NCBI GenBank assembly: GCA_964007475.1
Contig: OZ023273.1
Coordinates: forward strand, 99,490,533 to 99,554,532
Length of the DNA stretch: 64,000 nucleotides
Source of the DNA: Hybos culiciformis
Taxonomy: Eukaryota; Arthropoda; Insecta; Diptera; Hybotidae
Reading direction: 5' to 3'
Shown: one piece after another, positions 40,701 through 49,088 of the stretch
How the letters are laid out: every line of letters starts with the position of its first letter
Position numbering within the stretch: position 1 is the stretch's first letter
The notes under the pieces: model-generated
Seen by the model: the letters and a program-made list of their open reading frames with translations, nothing else
Told to the model about the DNA's origin: nothing
The model's database searches: none
Translations under genes and position numbers: made by a program

Positions 40701-42476
40701 ACATAATTTTCGATATTTTTTAACGTCTATAGTATGGTCGTCTGTAGGTCGTCTGTATCCATATCTGTAGAATCTGAAATTAGTGATCATGTAAGTTAGG
40801 ATATATTCCGCTAAATTTGAGTTTAATATATGTATATGTTTCACAATATAGTTGTAATGTTTGACATATGAATTGATTATTTGTGGTATAGTTTGGATAG
40901 AATTGTGGTTGAATGGTTAATACACCCATTCTTTTTTGGTTGTTTTGTGGTTTTAGTATGTCGTTTACAAGGTTTATGTTAGTTGATGTTTTTAATATAT
41001 TTGAGTCTATATAGTTTCCATTGAAGTAACCCATGAATGGTATTATTGTTTTTGGTGTAATACGCATAGAAGTTGTATTTTCATTTTGTTCTAATGAATT
41101 CGATTCGTTTCCTTGTGTCGGTATTACTTTGCAGTTATCAGTTTTGTCAATAAATTTCATTATGCGAAATTGTTATTTTGTGTTTGTATAATTTTTATTT
41201 TTCTTATGTCAAATTTGTCTGGATTTTGTTTGGCTTCTGTTATCATTGAAAGAAAGTCGAATTTTGATTGTTCGTCCATGCACATGAAATCTCGTATTGT
41301 CTGTTTGAAATATTTTGCGTATGTTTTAAACAAAAATCACTCATTTATTTTTAGAGATTTCTGTTTATTAACTTTATAATTACAACTGTCCAAACACTAA
41401 CCAATCTATGACAAATATTTAATAATCATTTTCTAAAATTAAAAATTATATTAAATATTATTCATATCGTAAATATACTGATATATCAAATATATCTATT
41501 GAAACCTTATTACTATTTTTATGCATTATAAATATGAAGGGTAAATATTTGTAATACATATATCTTAACTTAAAGATCCAATCTTGAATAAATAAAACAC
41601 GAGGAATTGTAGTTTTTACGTCTTTATTGTATGAATTATTATCGCTGAATGAATGCCAACTCGGGCCGATGAAATTTAGTGAGTCGTTTACACAGTGATT
41701 GGTTTAGCATTTGTTTACATTGCAAACGTGTGGTTTACAATATCTGGTGCATTTATTAGGAATTAAAATTTGAAAGATTTTATGATTTATATAGAATCAT
41801 TTATATATTATATTACTTAAATCTTTAATGGTTCATATCACGTATTTCAAATTTTTCTACTACTAAAAAAAAATATATATATATCTTTTCTTCTTTATTG
41901 ATTTACTTGAAATTTTTTTTTTAAGTTGATAAATTCTTGTTTCTTGTAGAAATTATTTTGTAAACGCAATTTCGAGAAAAATTGTTAATATTATTTATTT
42001 GATGCGATATAAATGATTAATTATTTGATTTTTTATATGATTTTTTGATAATTTTTTTTTCATTTTATCTTATAATTGTTTAATTATAAATCTTATAAAT
42101 TATAATGTGATTTGAAATAACTCTTTTTTATGTATTTTCAAGCGCGGAAATCGAATTAGTGAATAAAAAAAGTAAAAAAAAAAATCATCAATGAACTATT
42201 TGACGAAGATAACATTATGAATTTAATAAAGGCTCGAGAGTATATTATACACATAATTATTATTAAAATCTTACAAAAAATATTTTCATAATGTAATTTG
42301 ACATGAATATATTCATATTATATTATAAAATATAAATTATGTTATATTAATTTAAATTTTTTATTTATTTAAGTAGATTTTTCTCAATACATACATAAAC
42401 ATAATGTAAACATAAAGTATGTTTTATATATACTCATTTTTTATTTTATATACTTATTTTCATTATTTTGTAGTTC

Positions 42477-42517
<41 letters not shown>

Positions 42518-45500
42518 CTTATATGTTGTGCTATATAATTTCTGTAATAAATTTTTTGCTATATATTTTTTATTTATTTGAAGTTTCATTTGTTTAATTA
42601 GGATTTAAAATCAAATTAATTTTATTATTGAGTTCTCAATCGCCAAATCAATTAAGTTAAAAAAAAAAAAATGCAAAATTAGAAACAGTTCTAAAGTTTC
42701 GCTTAATTTAAAGGAAATATTTAATTGATTTTGCCTAGTGGACCCAATCCAAACTTTTTTTTATTTATATTTTATTTATTAATTTACTTGAATTGTATTC
42801 CTGTGAGATTATGTTAGAAGCTTTCAATACTTTCTCAATTTTCAGTAGAAAACTTTTACACTTTTTTCCGGTATCGCAAGTAACTAAAAGGTTATGCATA
42901 GTTTGAAGAAAACTCGTAGAAGGTTTCGACCATTTTAACAAGCATTGAAACAGTTAAAAAAGGATCTTATAAAATTTAAATAATATCTACTGCTTATTAA
43001 AAATTTTCATAAAGTTAGACTTACAAGAAGGATACAATTCTTGGGTCTCAAAAGAAAACATTTTTTTACCATATTTTTTCAAGCTTGTTGTCTTATATGT
43101 TTTAGTCTTAGACTTTTTAGTCTCAAAATCAAGATCAAAGAAAAGAAATAAAGCATATCGAATTTATTTTTCAATGGGAGTTAAATTATTGTCAGAAGTA
43201 AGTATTCTGAAAAAAAACTAAGAACAGTAAGTAATAAAAAAATGTAAGTTTTAACGAGATTTTCCTTCTCCTTACTTTAATTTAATTCTTTTTTTTTTAA
43301 CAACTCTTTGGAATTTTTTCTTTCTTTTGCACCTTTTCTTTCTGTTACATTTGTAATTTTTACAATTTTCTTTCTGTCCATAGTAAAGTTAATTTGTACC
43401 CAACATGAATCGTCATGTAATGAGTTATCGGTTCCAGGACATTTGGACAGTTTTAGATAATTTTCGTATTTTACATTAAATCTTTATTTTTTCTAAAAAA
43501 AGAAAATTATTTTTATTAAATTATATTTAATCATATATCTCCTTTTACATTTTATTTACTTCTTTTTTATTTATTTCGCCTACACTTATCAATGAAATTT
43601 GAGTTATGTATGAGATAAAATGAAACAAAAAATTAAATTGTTAGCTAAAATACAATTTGAGGAAAGCATAATTTTATGAAACATAATTTCTTCTACTAAC
43701 AACTATAATACAGTAAACGGATCTATGTGGGAAAAAAGCATGAAAACATTCAATTCTACTCTAACCAAATGAAAAAATATTATTTAAAAAGAATACGAGT
43801 ATAATAAACAATCATGTTCTACTTTATATGTGGTGCCTTTAAAAAAATACTGGTAATGGTGCTGTGTATGTTGTAATTGTTATATGTGTAAAGTAGATAC
43901 TAAATAATTCTAATGTTTAGTTTAGTTCTTCAATTCAAAATAATGAATAAGTTTGATTATCAAATTACATAGGAAAACATAAGGAATTTATTGTTTCTCG
44001 TAACTGAGAAACTCTTAAACGAAAAATTGTTCTATTTAAACCGCTTAGAGTGAACTGTTACACTATTCTGTTACTGATAAATAGTTTTCAATAATGAAAG
44101 AACCATTTTTTATTTTTCAAATTGTTTGCAAATAAGTTTCGTATTGCTTAGTGAACAGTCTCTTTTTTAATTTTATCATCGCACCGCAACAATCTGTTAA
44201 TGAATTTGATGAGCAATAGAGAGTTTCGAGTTTTAATTTCAGCCCAAAAGAGATGGGAAACATTTTAAAACGCTTAAGGAATGCAGTACAATATAAGTAG
44301 GAAGTAAAGAACGTAAGTTTTTCCGTTCAATTTAACTGTACAGACAACATATCACTAATTGAATTAGATATTTGGAACAATTTTATATAATCACAAATTA
44401 TTATTTGTTTGAGTTTAAACTGTTTTTTTTCATATTTCTATTCAAAACATTTTTACATCCATATAATGTTTTTCCTTTTATGATTTTTGCCTATCAAACC
44501 CAGATTTTCGTCGGTATTCGTGATTACAACGAACAAAAAGTTCAAGGTATTTTCGTACGTAATTAATAATTACTGCATTTGGCCTTTTTTTTAACCAACG
44601 CTCGCTGTCGCCGCGCCATCGATCGGTAAATCAAAAGATCAAAAGAAGAAATTTAGTTGTACAACAAAGTGAATTTGTACTAAAGTGAGTATACACCTAC
44701 GTAAAGATTTAATTTCAAAAAAAAAAGAGCAAGTATTATTGAATATTTCTTTGGTTTAATAATCGGTCTTATAATATTATTGAGTTAGTTGTGTTATGAT
44801 ATACTGTATAATGTTTGTTATTTTCTCAGATGTGTTTATTCATATTATTTAAAAATTCATATAATTGTTCGCCTTATGATAGAGCCAATTAAGAAAAAAC
44901 TTTTTGAATTTATAAATATATAAAGTTAAAAACAAAATAAGTTATATCCCAGAGTTTTTAAAAAAATCATGGAAGTAGCAAGTAAATTAATTTTTACAAA
45001 ATTACACTGCATTGCAGAATAGGGTTTTGATTTTTCTGCTCAAGATGCAGAACAAGTTTTGAAAGGAAAGTTTAAAAAGCAGTGCATAATTTTATAAAAT
45101 AAATCGAAACCAACTGCTCCAGATTGCTAGTTTTAAATAAATAAGACATTTATTTTTTGAAAAAATATTAAGTGAATTTTTTGAATTGTCTGCGGAAGAT
45201 ATAGAAATACTTTTCATCAGCAAGTATTAAATTTTCCATTTTTATGTATTTTGTATAGTATCATGATATAGTATCATGAACATGATTACTTTTATTCCAA
45301 GTAAAATTGTGTTCTTATTTAGGCTTAAATTTAAGGCAACCACAATACCACTTTAACTAACATTTAACTTTAAATTTTTTTTTATGTGTAGGATAAAAAG
45401 GAATCATTAGAGCCTATTTATGCGGAGCCAAATAAAATAACAATAAAATCTCAAGTAACTGATCAAGTGGATAATGGAAGAATTCAAATAAATGAAGAGA

Positions 45501-46769
45501 ACGATGGCGTTAGATTAAGGAATAAACAGGATATTTTACTTAGATCTGCTTTTTCTTGCGAGAAAAACATTGGTGCTGAACCTTTGATAACAACTAAACA
45601 TTGCGATGAAAGTACTTTTTCTCGAAGAAGCAATACGAATGAAGATAATTCACTTTTTTCGTTAAGCTCAAACTACAATAGTGTTAGTGAAAATCAAAAT
45701 TTGTTCAAACAAAATCGGGAGCTATGGGAAAAACGATCATCTGATTTTACGTCCCAAGATAATATCGCACAACCAAGAATATTGGAACGAAAAAGAGGTG
45801 CACCTGATTTAGTCATGGATTTGCCAATATCTGATTCCGGTATTGCGTTGAGAAATTCAAGAGATTCGTTAGATTTTGAGGTAAATATATGAAACACACA
45901 TATTCTAAATAAAACTGTTAATTAGCTGCTAAATAAAGAAACGGATTTAGAGAGAAAAAATAATATGTAGTAGGTATTTTTAGGATGTTAGTTCAATACA
46001 GACGGCAGGGTGCGGCGAGCGTTTATTTGTAATCCAGATGCTATTATGTTAGTTTTACATAATAAAATTGTATTTTAAGACTATAATCGCCATAGAAGCG
46101 TCCCGATTAAATTTAAGAAAATTTTCATGTTGTTAACGACTAAATATCATCTCATCCTTTCAAAAATTGAGCAATTCTAATTTATTTTTGTTTCAGAACT
46201 CAACAACTGACGAATTAACTTCAGGTGAGCGATTTGCGTTACAGTCACAAAGCACTCTTAAAAAAAATGATCGATTTTTGAATACAAATGAAGCAATTTT
46301 GGAGAGAGCTGCGACATCGCTTGAACTTAAAGTATCATCACGTGAACAAGACTCAGATTCAACATCACAAAGTAGTCAGAATGAATTTATGAAATCTGAG
46401 AGTTCTGTTGCTGGAAAAAAGGCAATATTGGAAGAAATATTACATATTGATGAAGAAAAAATTTCTTCATCAATCAATCCAATGTCCAAAAGCCCAATTC
46501 CTCGAAGAAATACGCAAAAATTTGTGTCTCAGTTTTCGGACTTAAAATTAACTGGCGGTTGCTTATCTCAGACAGAAAAAAATCTTCAGCAGCCATCATC
46601 ATCGTCATCTTCATCGTCATCATCATCCGCAAAAGATTCTTCTTCAAAAGATCAAACCCCACTGTTGACATCATTTAAACCACAAATCAAGATTAAGCCA
46701 CAAATAATAAAAAAAAGTTTTAGTAAAACTCCAGCAACTCCAGAAATGGAAAAAAAGAATAAGGAGTGA
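17030..46769 (+). CDS. srGAP: SLIT-ROBO Rho GTPase-activating protein (srGAP), 15 coding exons
   Basis: srGAPs sense or bend membrane with an F-BAR dimer, inactivate Rho-family GTPases with a RhoGAP domain and bind partners such as Robo tails through SH3. Coding exons I reconstruct: 17030-17105, 19148-19331, 19589-19754, 20003-20092, 20589-20720, 22082-22210, 22291-22791, 22856-23336, 23576-23681, 23748-23972, 24030-24100, 24840-25020, 25079-25553, 45392-45880, 46197-46769. All phases match and the sum is 3879 bp (1292 residues). Order: F-BAR about 26-426, RhoGAP about 485-690 with GIFRISG and arginine finger R524, SH3 about 725-780, then a long Ser-rich tail. Intron 7 uses a GC donor. Exons 14-15 lie beyond a 19.8-kb intron; I join them because donor 25554 and acceptor 45391 are both phase 0 and orientation agrees. 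The upstream promoter and any alternative first exon are unknown. Confidence 0.88.
18323..18476. mobile_element. Short inverted-repeat element in srGAP intron 1
   Basis: Ends are perfect 16-bp inverted repeats, TGTTACGGTAAATGTA. Flanks tacctacc and tacctatc suggest an 8-bp target duplication with one change. The interior (154 bp in total) is more GC-rich than its surroundings and repeats 'acatttacc'. An 8-bp duplication fits hAT or a similar superfamily. Confidence 0.65.
20910..20923 (+). repeat. Short (TTAGG)n-like run
   Basis: Two full and one partial TTAGG units, matching the common insect telomere repeat. It is too short to be more than a chance or healed-break relic. Confidence 0.4.
21972..22024 (+). 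repeat. Two-copy direct repeat, 27-bp period
   Basis: A 26-base phrase containing 'aacaatattg' and 'aagatctcaagtg' occurs twice in tandem with a single internal difference. Confidence 0.7.
22856..23972 (+). CDS. srGAP: srGAP exons 8-10: RhoGAP domain
   Basis: Exon 8 (22856-23336) starts with KIREYIL, completing the coiled-coil, then a linker and [14 protein letters not shown]. The catalytic segment GIFRISG carries the arginine finger. The second helix block has [20 protein letters not shown] and LREPLFP, the conserved surface that contacts the GTPase. Exon 9 (23576-23681) gives [19 protein letters not shown], and exon 10 (23748-23972) gives [17 protein letters not shown] followed by the last helix. 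All key RhoGAP residues appear intact, so activity is expected. Introns are short (66-239 bp). Confidence 0.93.
24030..24100 (+). CDS. srGAP: srGAP exon 11: linker
   Basis: A small 71-bp exon with acceptor TTTATAG and donor GTAATT encodes an acidic linker ([19 protein letters not shown]) between RhoGAP and SH3. Its phases (2 in, 1 out) fit its neighbours exactly. Confidence 0.8.
24164..24397. mobile_element. Palindromic MITE with 9-bp target duplication
   Basis: The 234-bp element sits between two perfect copies of ATAAATATA (24155-24163 and 24398-24406). Its ends form a near-perfect inverted repeat of about 69 bp beginning GGCGCTGGGAACTAACTC. The phrase GAACTAACTCATCA or close variants recurs through the interior. 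The near-identity of the arms implies a recent insertion into srGAP intron 11. A 9-bp duplication suggests a Mutator-like or related superfamily, but this is inference. Confidence 0.85.
24840..25020 (+). CDS. srGAP: srGAP exon 12: SH3 domain
   Basis: One exon encodes a complete SH3 domain: AAVQFDFNA (the ALYDY position), [17 protein letters not shown] with the conserved Trp pair, and GLVPDKYI. Such SH3 domains bind proline-rich ligands, in srGAPs including Robo cytoplasmic tails. Acceptor TTTCCAG and donor GTAAAA. Phase 1 in, phase 2 out. Confidence 0.93.
25079..25553 (+). CDS. srGAP: srGAP exon 13: Ser/Gln-rich tail (with possible short-isoform stop)
   Basis: This exon encodes [18 protein letters not shown] followed by Gln- and Ser-rich, probably disordered sequence. 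The frame stops at 25572-25574, but GAG|GTACTT at 25553/25554 is a phase-0 donor that would join exon 14. Retention of the intron would give a shorter isoform with only seven extra residues. I favour splicing because exons 14-15 are clearly coding and need an upstream partner. Confidence 0.8.
26865..27345 (-). pseudogene. Penelope-like retroelement fragment, GIY-YIG endonuclease domain
   Basis: Read on the minus strand, a frame gives NLLGNPKEQ, then [36 protein letters not shown] and WESILMEKF before a stop at 26865. GIY...YIG with the preceding Cys pair and following conserved His/Asn is the endonuclease found at the C-terminus of Penelope-like elements. Upstream text ([28 protein letters not shown]) fits the linker after the reverse transcriptase but is in shifted frames near 27190 and 27320. 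The RT itself is not recognisable. This is a 3'-end fragment no longer able to encode a full protein. Confidence 0.75.
29094..29651 (-). CDS. Intronless HP1-like protein (chromodomain + chromoshadow domain)
   Basis: The 185-residue ORF has an N-terminal chromodomain (about 35-86) with [18 protein letters not shown] and NTWEP. The methyl-lysine cage positions are Y37, W58 and F61 (the last usually Tyr), so H3K9me binding is plausible. A short charged hinge (87-126) leads to a chromoshadow domain (about 127-184): [29 protein letters not shown] and a C-terminal LTW, the dimer/PxVxL surface. It is shorter than canonical HP1 because of the short N-terminus and hinge. A second ATG at 29627 (MSKFIGN) may be the true start. 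AATAAA lies on the coding strand at 29010-29015. The gene is antisense inside srGAP intron 13; absence of introns suggests a retrocopy or a lineage-specific paralog. Confidence 0.9.
   Translation of the reverse strand: MIEKGGKKMSKFIGNSEIVVGDDNITYICHIQSPNIYEVEKILDKRIMKGKIEYLLKWKNFSNVENTWEPIENIQSKKLIDLYEWEEKIVQKKIKDLNVKGIEIEQLQNELNTVEKIKIFDSEKFSSILPMKIIGIIKDVMGVMLYIMKWQDDDYNELSLIPADVANIRYPQIVIKFYENNLTWD
29745..30690. repeat. Repeat element C, unexpanded copy (one satellite unit, LINE-like tail)
   Basis: From about 29780 this is closely similar to 31316-31950: the same 'ttgaaagacttttcctaat' start, 'gagtggtatgat' block and 'accgagcttactttt' block. At 30553-30645 it carries exactly one copy of the unit that forms the satellite, followed by 'gtgcaattagagtaacatc', which also follows the last satellite unit at 38847. 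The minus strand of 30375-30640 has broken LINE-like phrases (LDSI, YHG, VRFATKR). It therefore looks like a LINE 3' fragment family that was duplicated. Confidence 0.7.
30801..31085 (+). repeat. Two-copy tandem duplication, 142-bp period
   Basis: The phrases 'attaatctgaaatcataatc', 'gagttcgtctgcaagag' and 'gatcattatcgtctcgaaat' occur at the same spacing in both copies (starts 30801 and 30943). Copies differ at only a few bases and each ends in a T run. Confidence 0.85.
31316..31855. repeat. Repeat element C, second copy: left flank of the satellite
   Basis: Homologous to 29780-30553. It leads directly into the satellite, and the matching right-hand sequence of the element resumes at 38847. 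The satellite is therefore an expansion inside this copy. Confidence 0.75.
31856..38850 (+). repeat. Satellite array, about 80 monomers of 85-90 bp with higher-order structure
   Basis: Each monomer contains 'gtgatgtcttagcttagg', 'tttttggatagagtcaag', 'aatctctacacttaaaaatt' and 'ttaaagaat'. Length classes arise from a variable 'cttcttctaattattata' spacer. Diagnostic variants recur exactly 1497 bp apart: 'cttacaaatt' at 33871, 35368 and 36865; 'cactga' at 34135, 35632 and 37129; the shortened 'gatgttttagatagag' monomer at 34713 and 36210. That shortened monomer recurs again 2031 bp on, at 38241, and a 'gctaagg' variant pair near 36373 and 38404 shows the same 2031-bp shift. This is higher-order repeat structure produced by unequal exchange. 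Monomers are not CRISPR units: no unique spacers, and the host is eukaryotic. Confidence 0.95.
40131..40185 (+). repeat. 19-bp tandem repeat, three copies
   Basis: Three successive copies of 'gttatttatactaaatttt', the last one imperfect. Confidence 0.9.
40284..40844 (-). CDS. Unidentified 186-residue ORF, partner of 40780-41160
   Basis: I do not recognise this protein. It is Tyr/Ile/Lys-rich, with [19 protein letters not shown], a [17 protein letters not shown] segment, [16 protein letters not shown] and a very basic end (RRRRTYNIC). An open frame this long in such AT-rich DNA is unlikely by chance. Its first 22 codons overlap the end of the upstream ORF in another frame; homologous-looking composition continues across the overlap, so the two may be one protein broken by a frameshift, or deliberately overlapping ORFs as in some viruses and retroelements. 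It lies antisense inside srGAP intron 13. Candidates are an element gag-like or structural ORF or an endogenised viral fragment; none is supported by a named motif. Confidence 0.5.
   Translation of the reverse strand: MKHIHILNSNLAEYILTYMITNFRFYRYGYRRPTDDHTIDVKKYRKLCKLTCIKTKYPIKYINRWPMYIFSYLLKETILQRHCQKAFDIIVYFWVASGIPPYLIKDFLYNIGRYQYFIQEFYLKLNHHWKIIIRQIIIQRRTNFPIKPELFPQGYDVTTKQLIYLDGRKTKVDNNQQRRRRTYNIC
40780..41160 (-). CDS. Unidentified 126-residue ORF upstream of 40284-40844
   Basis: Begins with ATG at 41160 ([12 protein letters not shown]) and contains [34 protein letters not shown] and [18 protein letters not shown]. No domain is recognised and no signal peptide or membrane span is evident. 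The end overlaps the start of the next ORF by about 65 nt. On the same strand upstream, 41690-41570 has an AATAAA-containing stretch that could be the end of an LTR, but no paired LTR was found. Function unknown. Confidence 0.45.
   Translation of the reverse strand: MKFIDKTDNCKVIPTQGNESNSLEQNENTTSMRITPKTIIPFMGYFNGNYIDSNILKTSTNINLVNDILKPQNNQKRMGVLTIQPQFYPNYTTNNQFICQTLQLYCETYTYIKLKFSGIYPNLHDH
42481..42512. repeat. (TA)n microsatellite
   Basis: Sixteen uninterrupted TA units. Confidence 0.95.
44590..44684 (+). promoter_or_regulatory. GC-richer CpG-containing block; candidate alternative 5' exon of srGAP
   Basis: The phrase 'cgctcgctgtcgccgcgcc' stands out from AT-rich surroundings and has several CpGs. 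It is followed after about 70 bp by a good donor, TAAA|GTGAGT, at 44685. The block lies 0.7 kb upstream of srGAP exon 14. It may be an internal promoter and untranslated first exon for a tail-only transcript. No TATA or initiator was clearly placed. Confidence 0.3.
45392..46769 (+). CDS. srGAP: srGAP exons 14-15: C-terminal tail
   Basis: Exon 14 (45392-45880) begins [15 protein letters not shown] and includes [12 protein letters not shown] and [13 protein letters not shown]; exon 15 (46197-46769) includes [33 protein letters not shown] and a Ser run encoded by TCA/TCG/TCT codons (about 46594-46629), ending [13 protein letters not shown]. The W-E-K-R and A-P-D-L-V-M-D-L-P motifs look like conserved short linear motifs in a disordered tail; they are not a known enzyme fold. 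Phase 0 on both sides. An alternative is a separate small gene, since the link to exon 13 crosses 19.8 kb. AATAAA follows at 46801. Confidence 0.75.
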
Positions 46770-46800
46770 TAATTTATTTAGTTAGTTTCTGGTTTTTATC

Positions 46801-46806
46801 AATAAA
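46801..46806 (+). terminator. Poly(A) signal, srGAP
   Basis: AATAAA 32 bp after the stop codon, in the expected position for 3' end formation. Confidence 0.5.
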
Positions 46807-48867
46807 ATTATACTTACTAACTATGTATAACAATTTTTTTTTTAATATCTCTGTATCGCAATTCAAAATATTGTATGTAGATAATATTTAATACACATCA
46901 TATTATATATGTATAACATCTTTTGTTTCCTACATAAATTTAGAAAAAAAAAACTGTGTTGAGATAAAAATGTGTGCAAGAAACTACATTATATAGATAA
47001 AGACTGATTTTGACATCGAAATATTTAAAATTTAAATTAATTTATTTTTTGTAATTGATTTCTACATGCGATTTTTCTTCATCTTAACAATTATTAACTA
47101 TCTTGATGACTTATTTATTCTGTTATCTTAAGGATTTTAGCAACATTTATATTTACAATTCAGAGTTAATTAAACAATTTCTTTTTTATCAAGTTAATGT
47201 ATACGACGTATAAAATGGGAACAAACAATCTAAAAAATAATATATTTTTGACTTTATGTTACAAATTTTTTTATGAAAATCACAAAGCATCATGCAATGT
47301 TATCTAAAACAAATTCCAAGCTTTTGAAAAATAAAATACTGTCAAAATCATCAAAGGAGATTAAAAGACCTGAAACTTATAGACTTGATTACACCAAAAA
47401 TAGTAAACTCTCATTTATAATATGTAATAATAATCTACAATTTCTTGTTGCTACAATCTAAACATTTTAGAATTTTTTCATATATACATAAATTCTTAAA
47501 AAATTGATATAAAAAAGAATTGAGCGTTAGACACTCTTGCGTACAATCTGGAGCGTACTATATTAGATGTATTATAGATTTGCAGTAAGGCAACAAAATT
47601 TAAAATTTTTTTTATAAAAATAAAATTAAGAAAGATAATAAAACAATTCAATTTGTTCGATCAGAAACTTTATCAAATCTATCAAATTTTTAGTAAATTT
47701 TTGGATATAATTATTCCCAAAGTAAATTTTAGTTTCATTATTATTTTGCAAGTTAATATTAACAAATTGAAATTTTTGAATTTGACTATTTTTAAAATTT
47801 TATGAAGTTATTGTTATCTAGTTTATGAACATGAAAATTCTTTTTTTTGGTCACAATGTAATGATGTATAATTTTTTTTTTTTGAAAGTATGGCAGTTGT
47901 AATATATAATACTCTAGCCATTTATCATATACTATATAAATAGTATTATGCACTAAATGTGTTTCTATAGAAAAATATATAAATTTTTGTTTTCCAATTA
48001 AACTTTTATTATACTATACGCATTATTATAATTATCTAATTTCCCCGGTTGTACTTATCTCGGTTTATTTCTTCTTAATTTTAAAAATCACAAAACATTT
48101 CTCAAGCAAGAATAGTATGTAAATAATTTAACATAATATTCAGCATAGTTTTTAATTTATGACGTTAGTTCATTATGGAAATATTATGGAAATTAGTTTA
48201 TTATCGATAAAAAAAAATTACACAAAAGGTATATCGATAAAGTAAATAAATTACTTATAGTTAATTATTAATAAAAAATTAAGTTTTTTTTTGTAATTTT
48301 TTATGTTTATTTGTCAAACAAATTTTTATTAATAAAAAATAAAATAAATAAAAAAATTATATTATTATATATGAATAATATTATTATTCCATACATTATT
48401 ATATAAAAATAAATATATTCCTATATAAATGTGAATTTTAATTATGTTTTACTTTAATATAATTGAATTATGAGTAAAATTAAAATATTAAAAAAATTTC
48501 ATATTATACAACATCTTATAATTATTATACATATATAACTTATAACTACAATAAAATAAATGATTGGCAAAAGAAATAATAACTATTTTTAATTGAAAAT
48601 TTATTTTCTAGTCTTATTTGTAGGTAGTACGTATGTTATCAAGTGATTGATATTGCAGTAACCATCACCCTTTCTTTATCATATTTCAAAAATTGTTCTA
48701 CATCCCTATCTACTTACAAAAACATAGATTTTTAAAGAAAAAAAACTTAGCTGTTCAACAACAATGTAATAGTATGAAACAACAACAATTTAAACGAAAG
48801 TATGAAGCTTGCACAAGCAAAAAATGTGGCTTGAGTAAATTCTGTTTTGGCAAAAAATGAGAATGGT

Positions 48868-49088
48868 GTATCTGCATGAGCGTGTGAAGGGAAATGCTCC
48901 AACTTTTGTTCATAAATTGAATTTTAGTTTATATAAATCAAATTTTAAACCATTTTATTGAATGTTTGTTATTAAACCATTTAATTGAATTTATTCATCA
49001 TAAAAGTTTTCAAATTTTTTTTTCACCTAAATCTTGTGACCAACAATGCGCATAAGCAAGTAGTATGAACGTGTTAACTCAGCATAAG
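48868..49088. mobile_element. MITE family B, copy 2
   Basis: Ends resemble those of the 6943-7174 element: 'tgcatgagcgtgtgaaggg' at the left and 'gtatgaacgtgttaactcag' at the right. The interior shares 'aaatcttgtgaccaac'. It is more decayed than copy 1. Confidence 0.5.

Larger units (their letters stand above)
25554..45391 (+). other. srGAP intron 13 (19.8 kb), host of nested elements
   Basis: The intron contains a Penelope relic (26865-27345), an HP1-like gene (29094-29651), repeat element copies at 29745-30690 and from 31316, a 7-kb satellite (31856-38850), two unidentified ORFs (40284-41160), a TA microsatellite and a GC-richer block near 44590. The stretches 25575-26864, 27346-29093, 38871-40130 and 41161-44589 show no supported gene. 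Confidence 0.7.

Noticed and set aside
41113..41379. Plus-strand ORF of 88 residues
   Set aside because: Overlaps the antisense start of the unidentified ORF, has no motif and no splice context.
46474..46674. Met-rich minus-strand ORF
   Set aside because: It is the antisense of the Ser-codon run in srGAP exon 15.
47273..47461. 62-residue Lys-rich ORF after srGAP
   Set aside because: Lies past the srGAP poly(A) signal, with no motif or splice signal supporting it.
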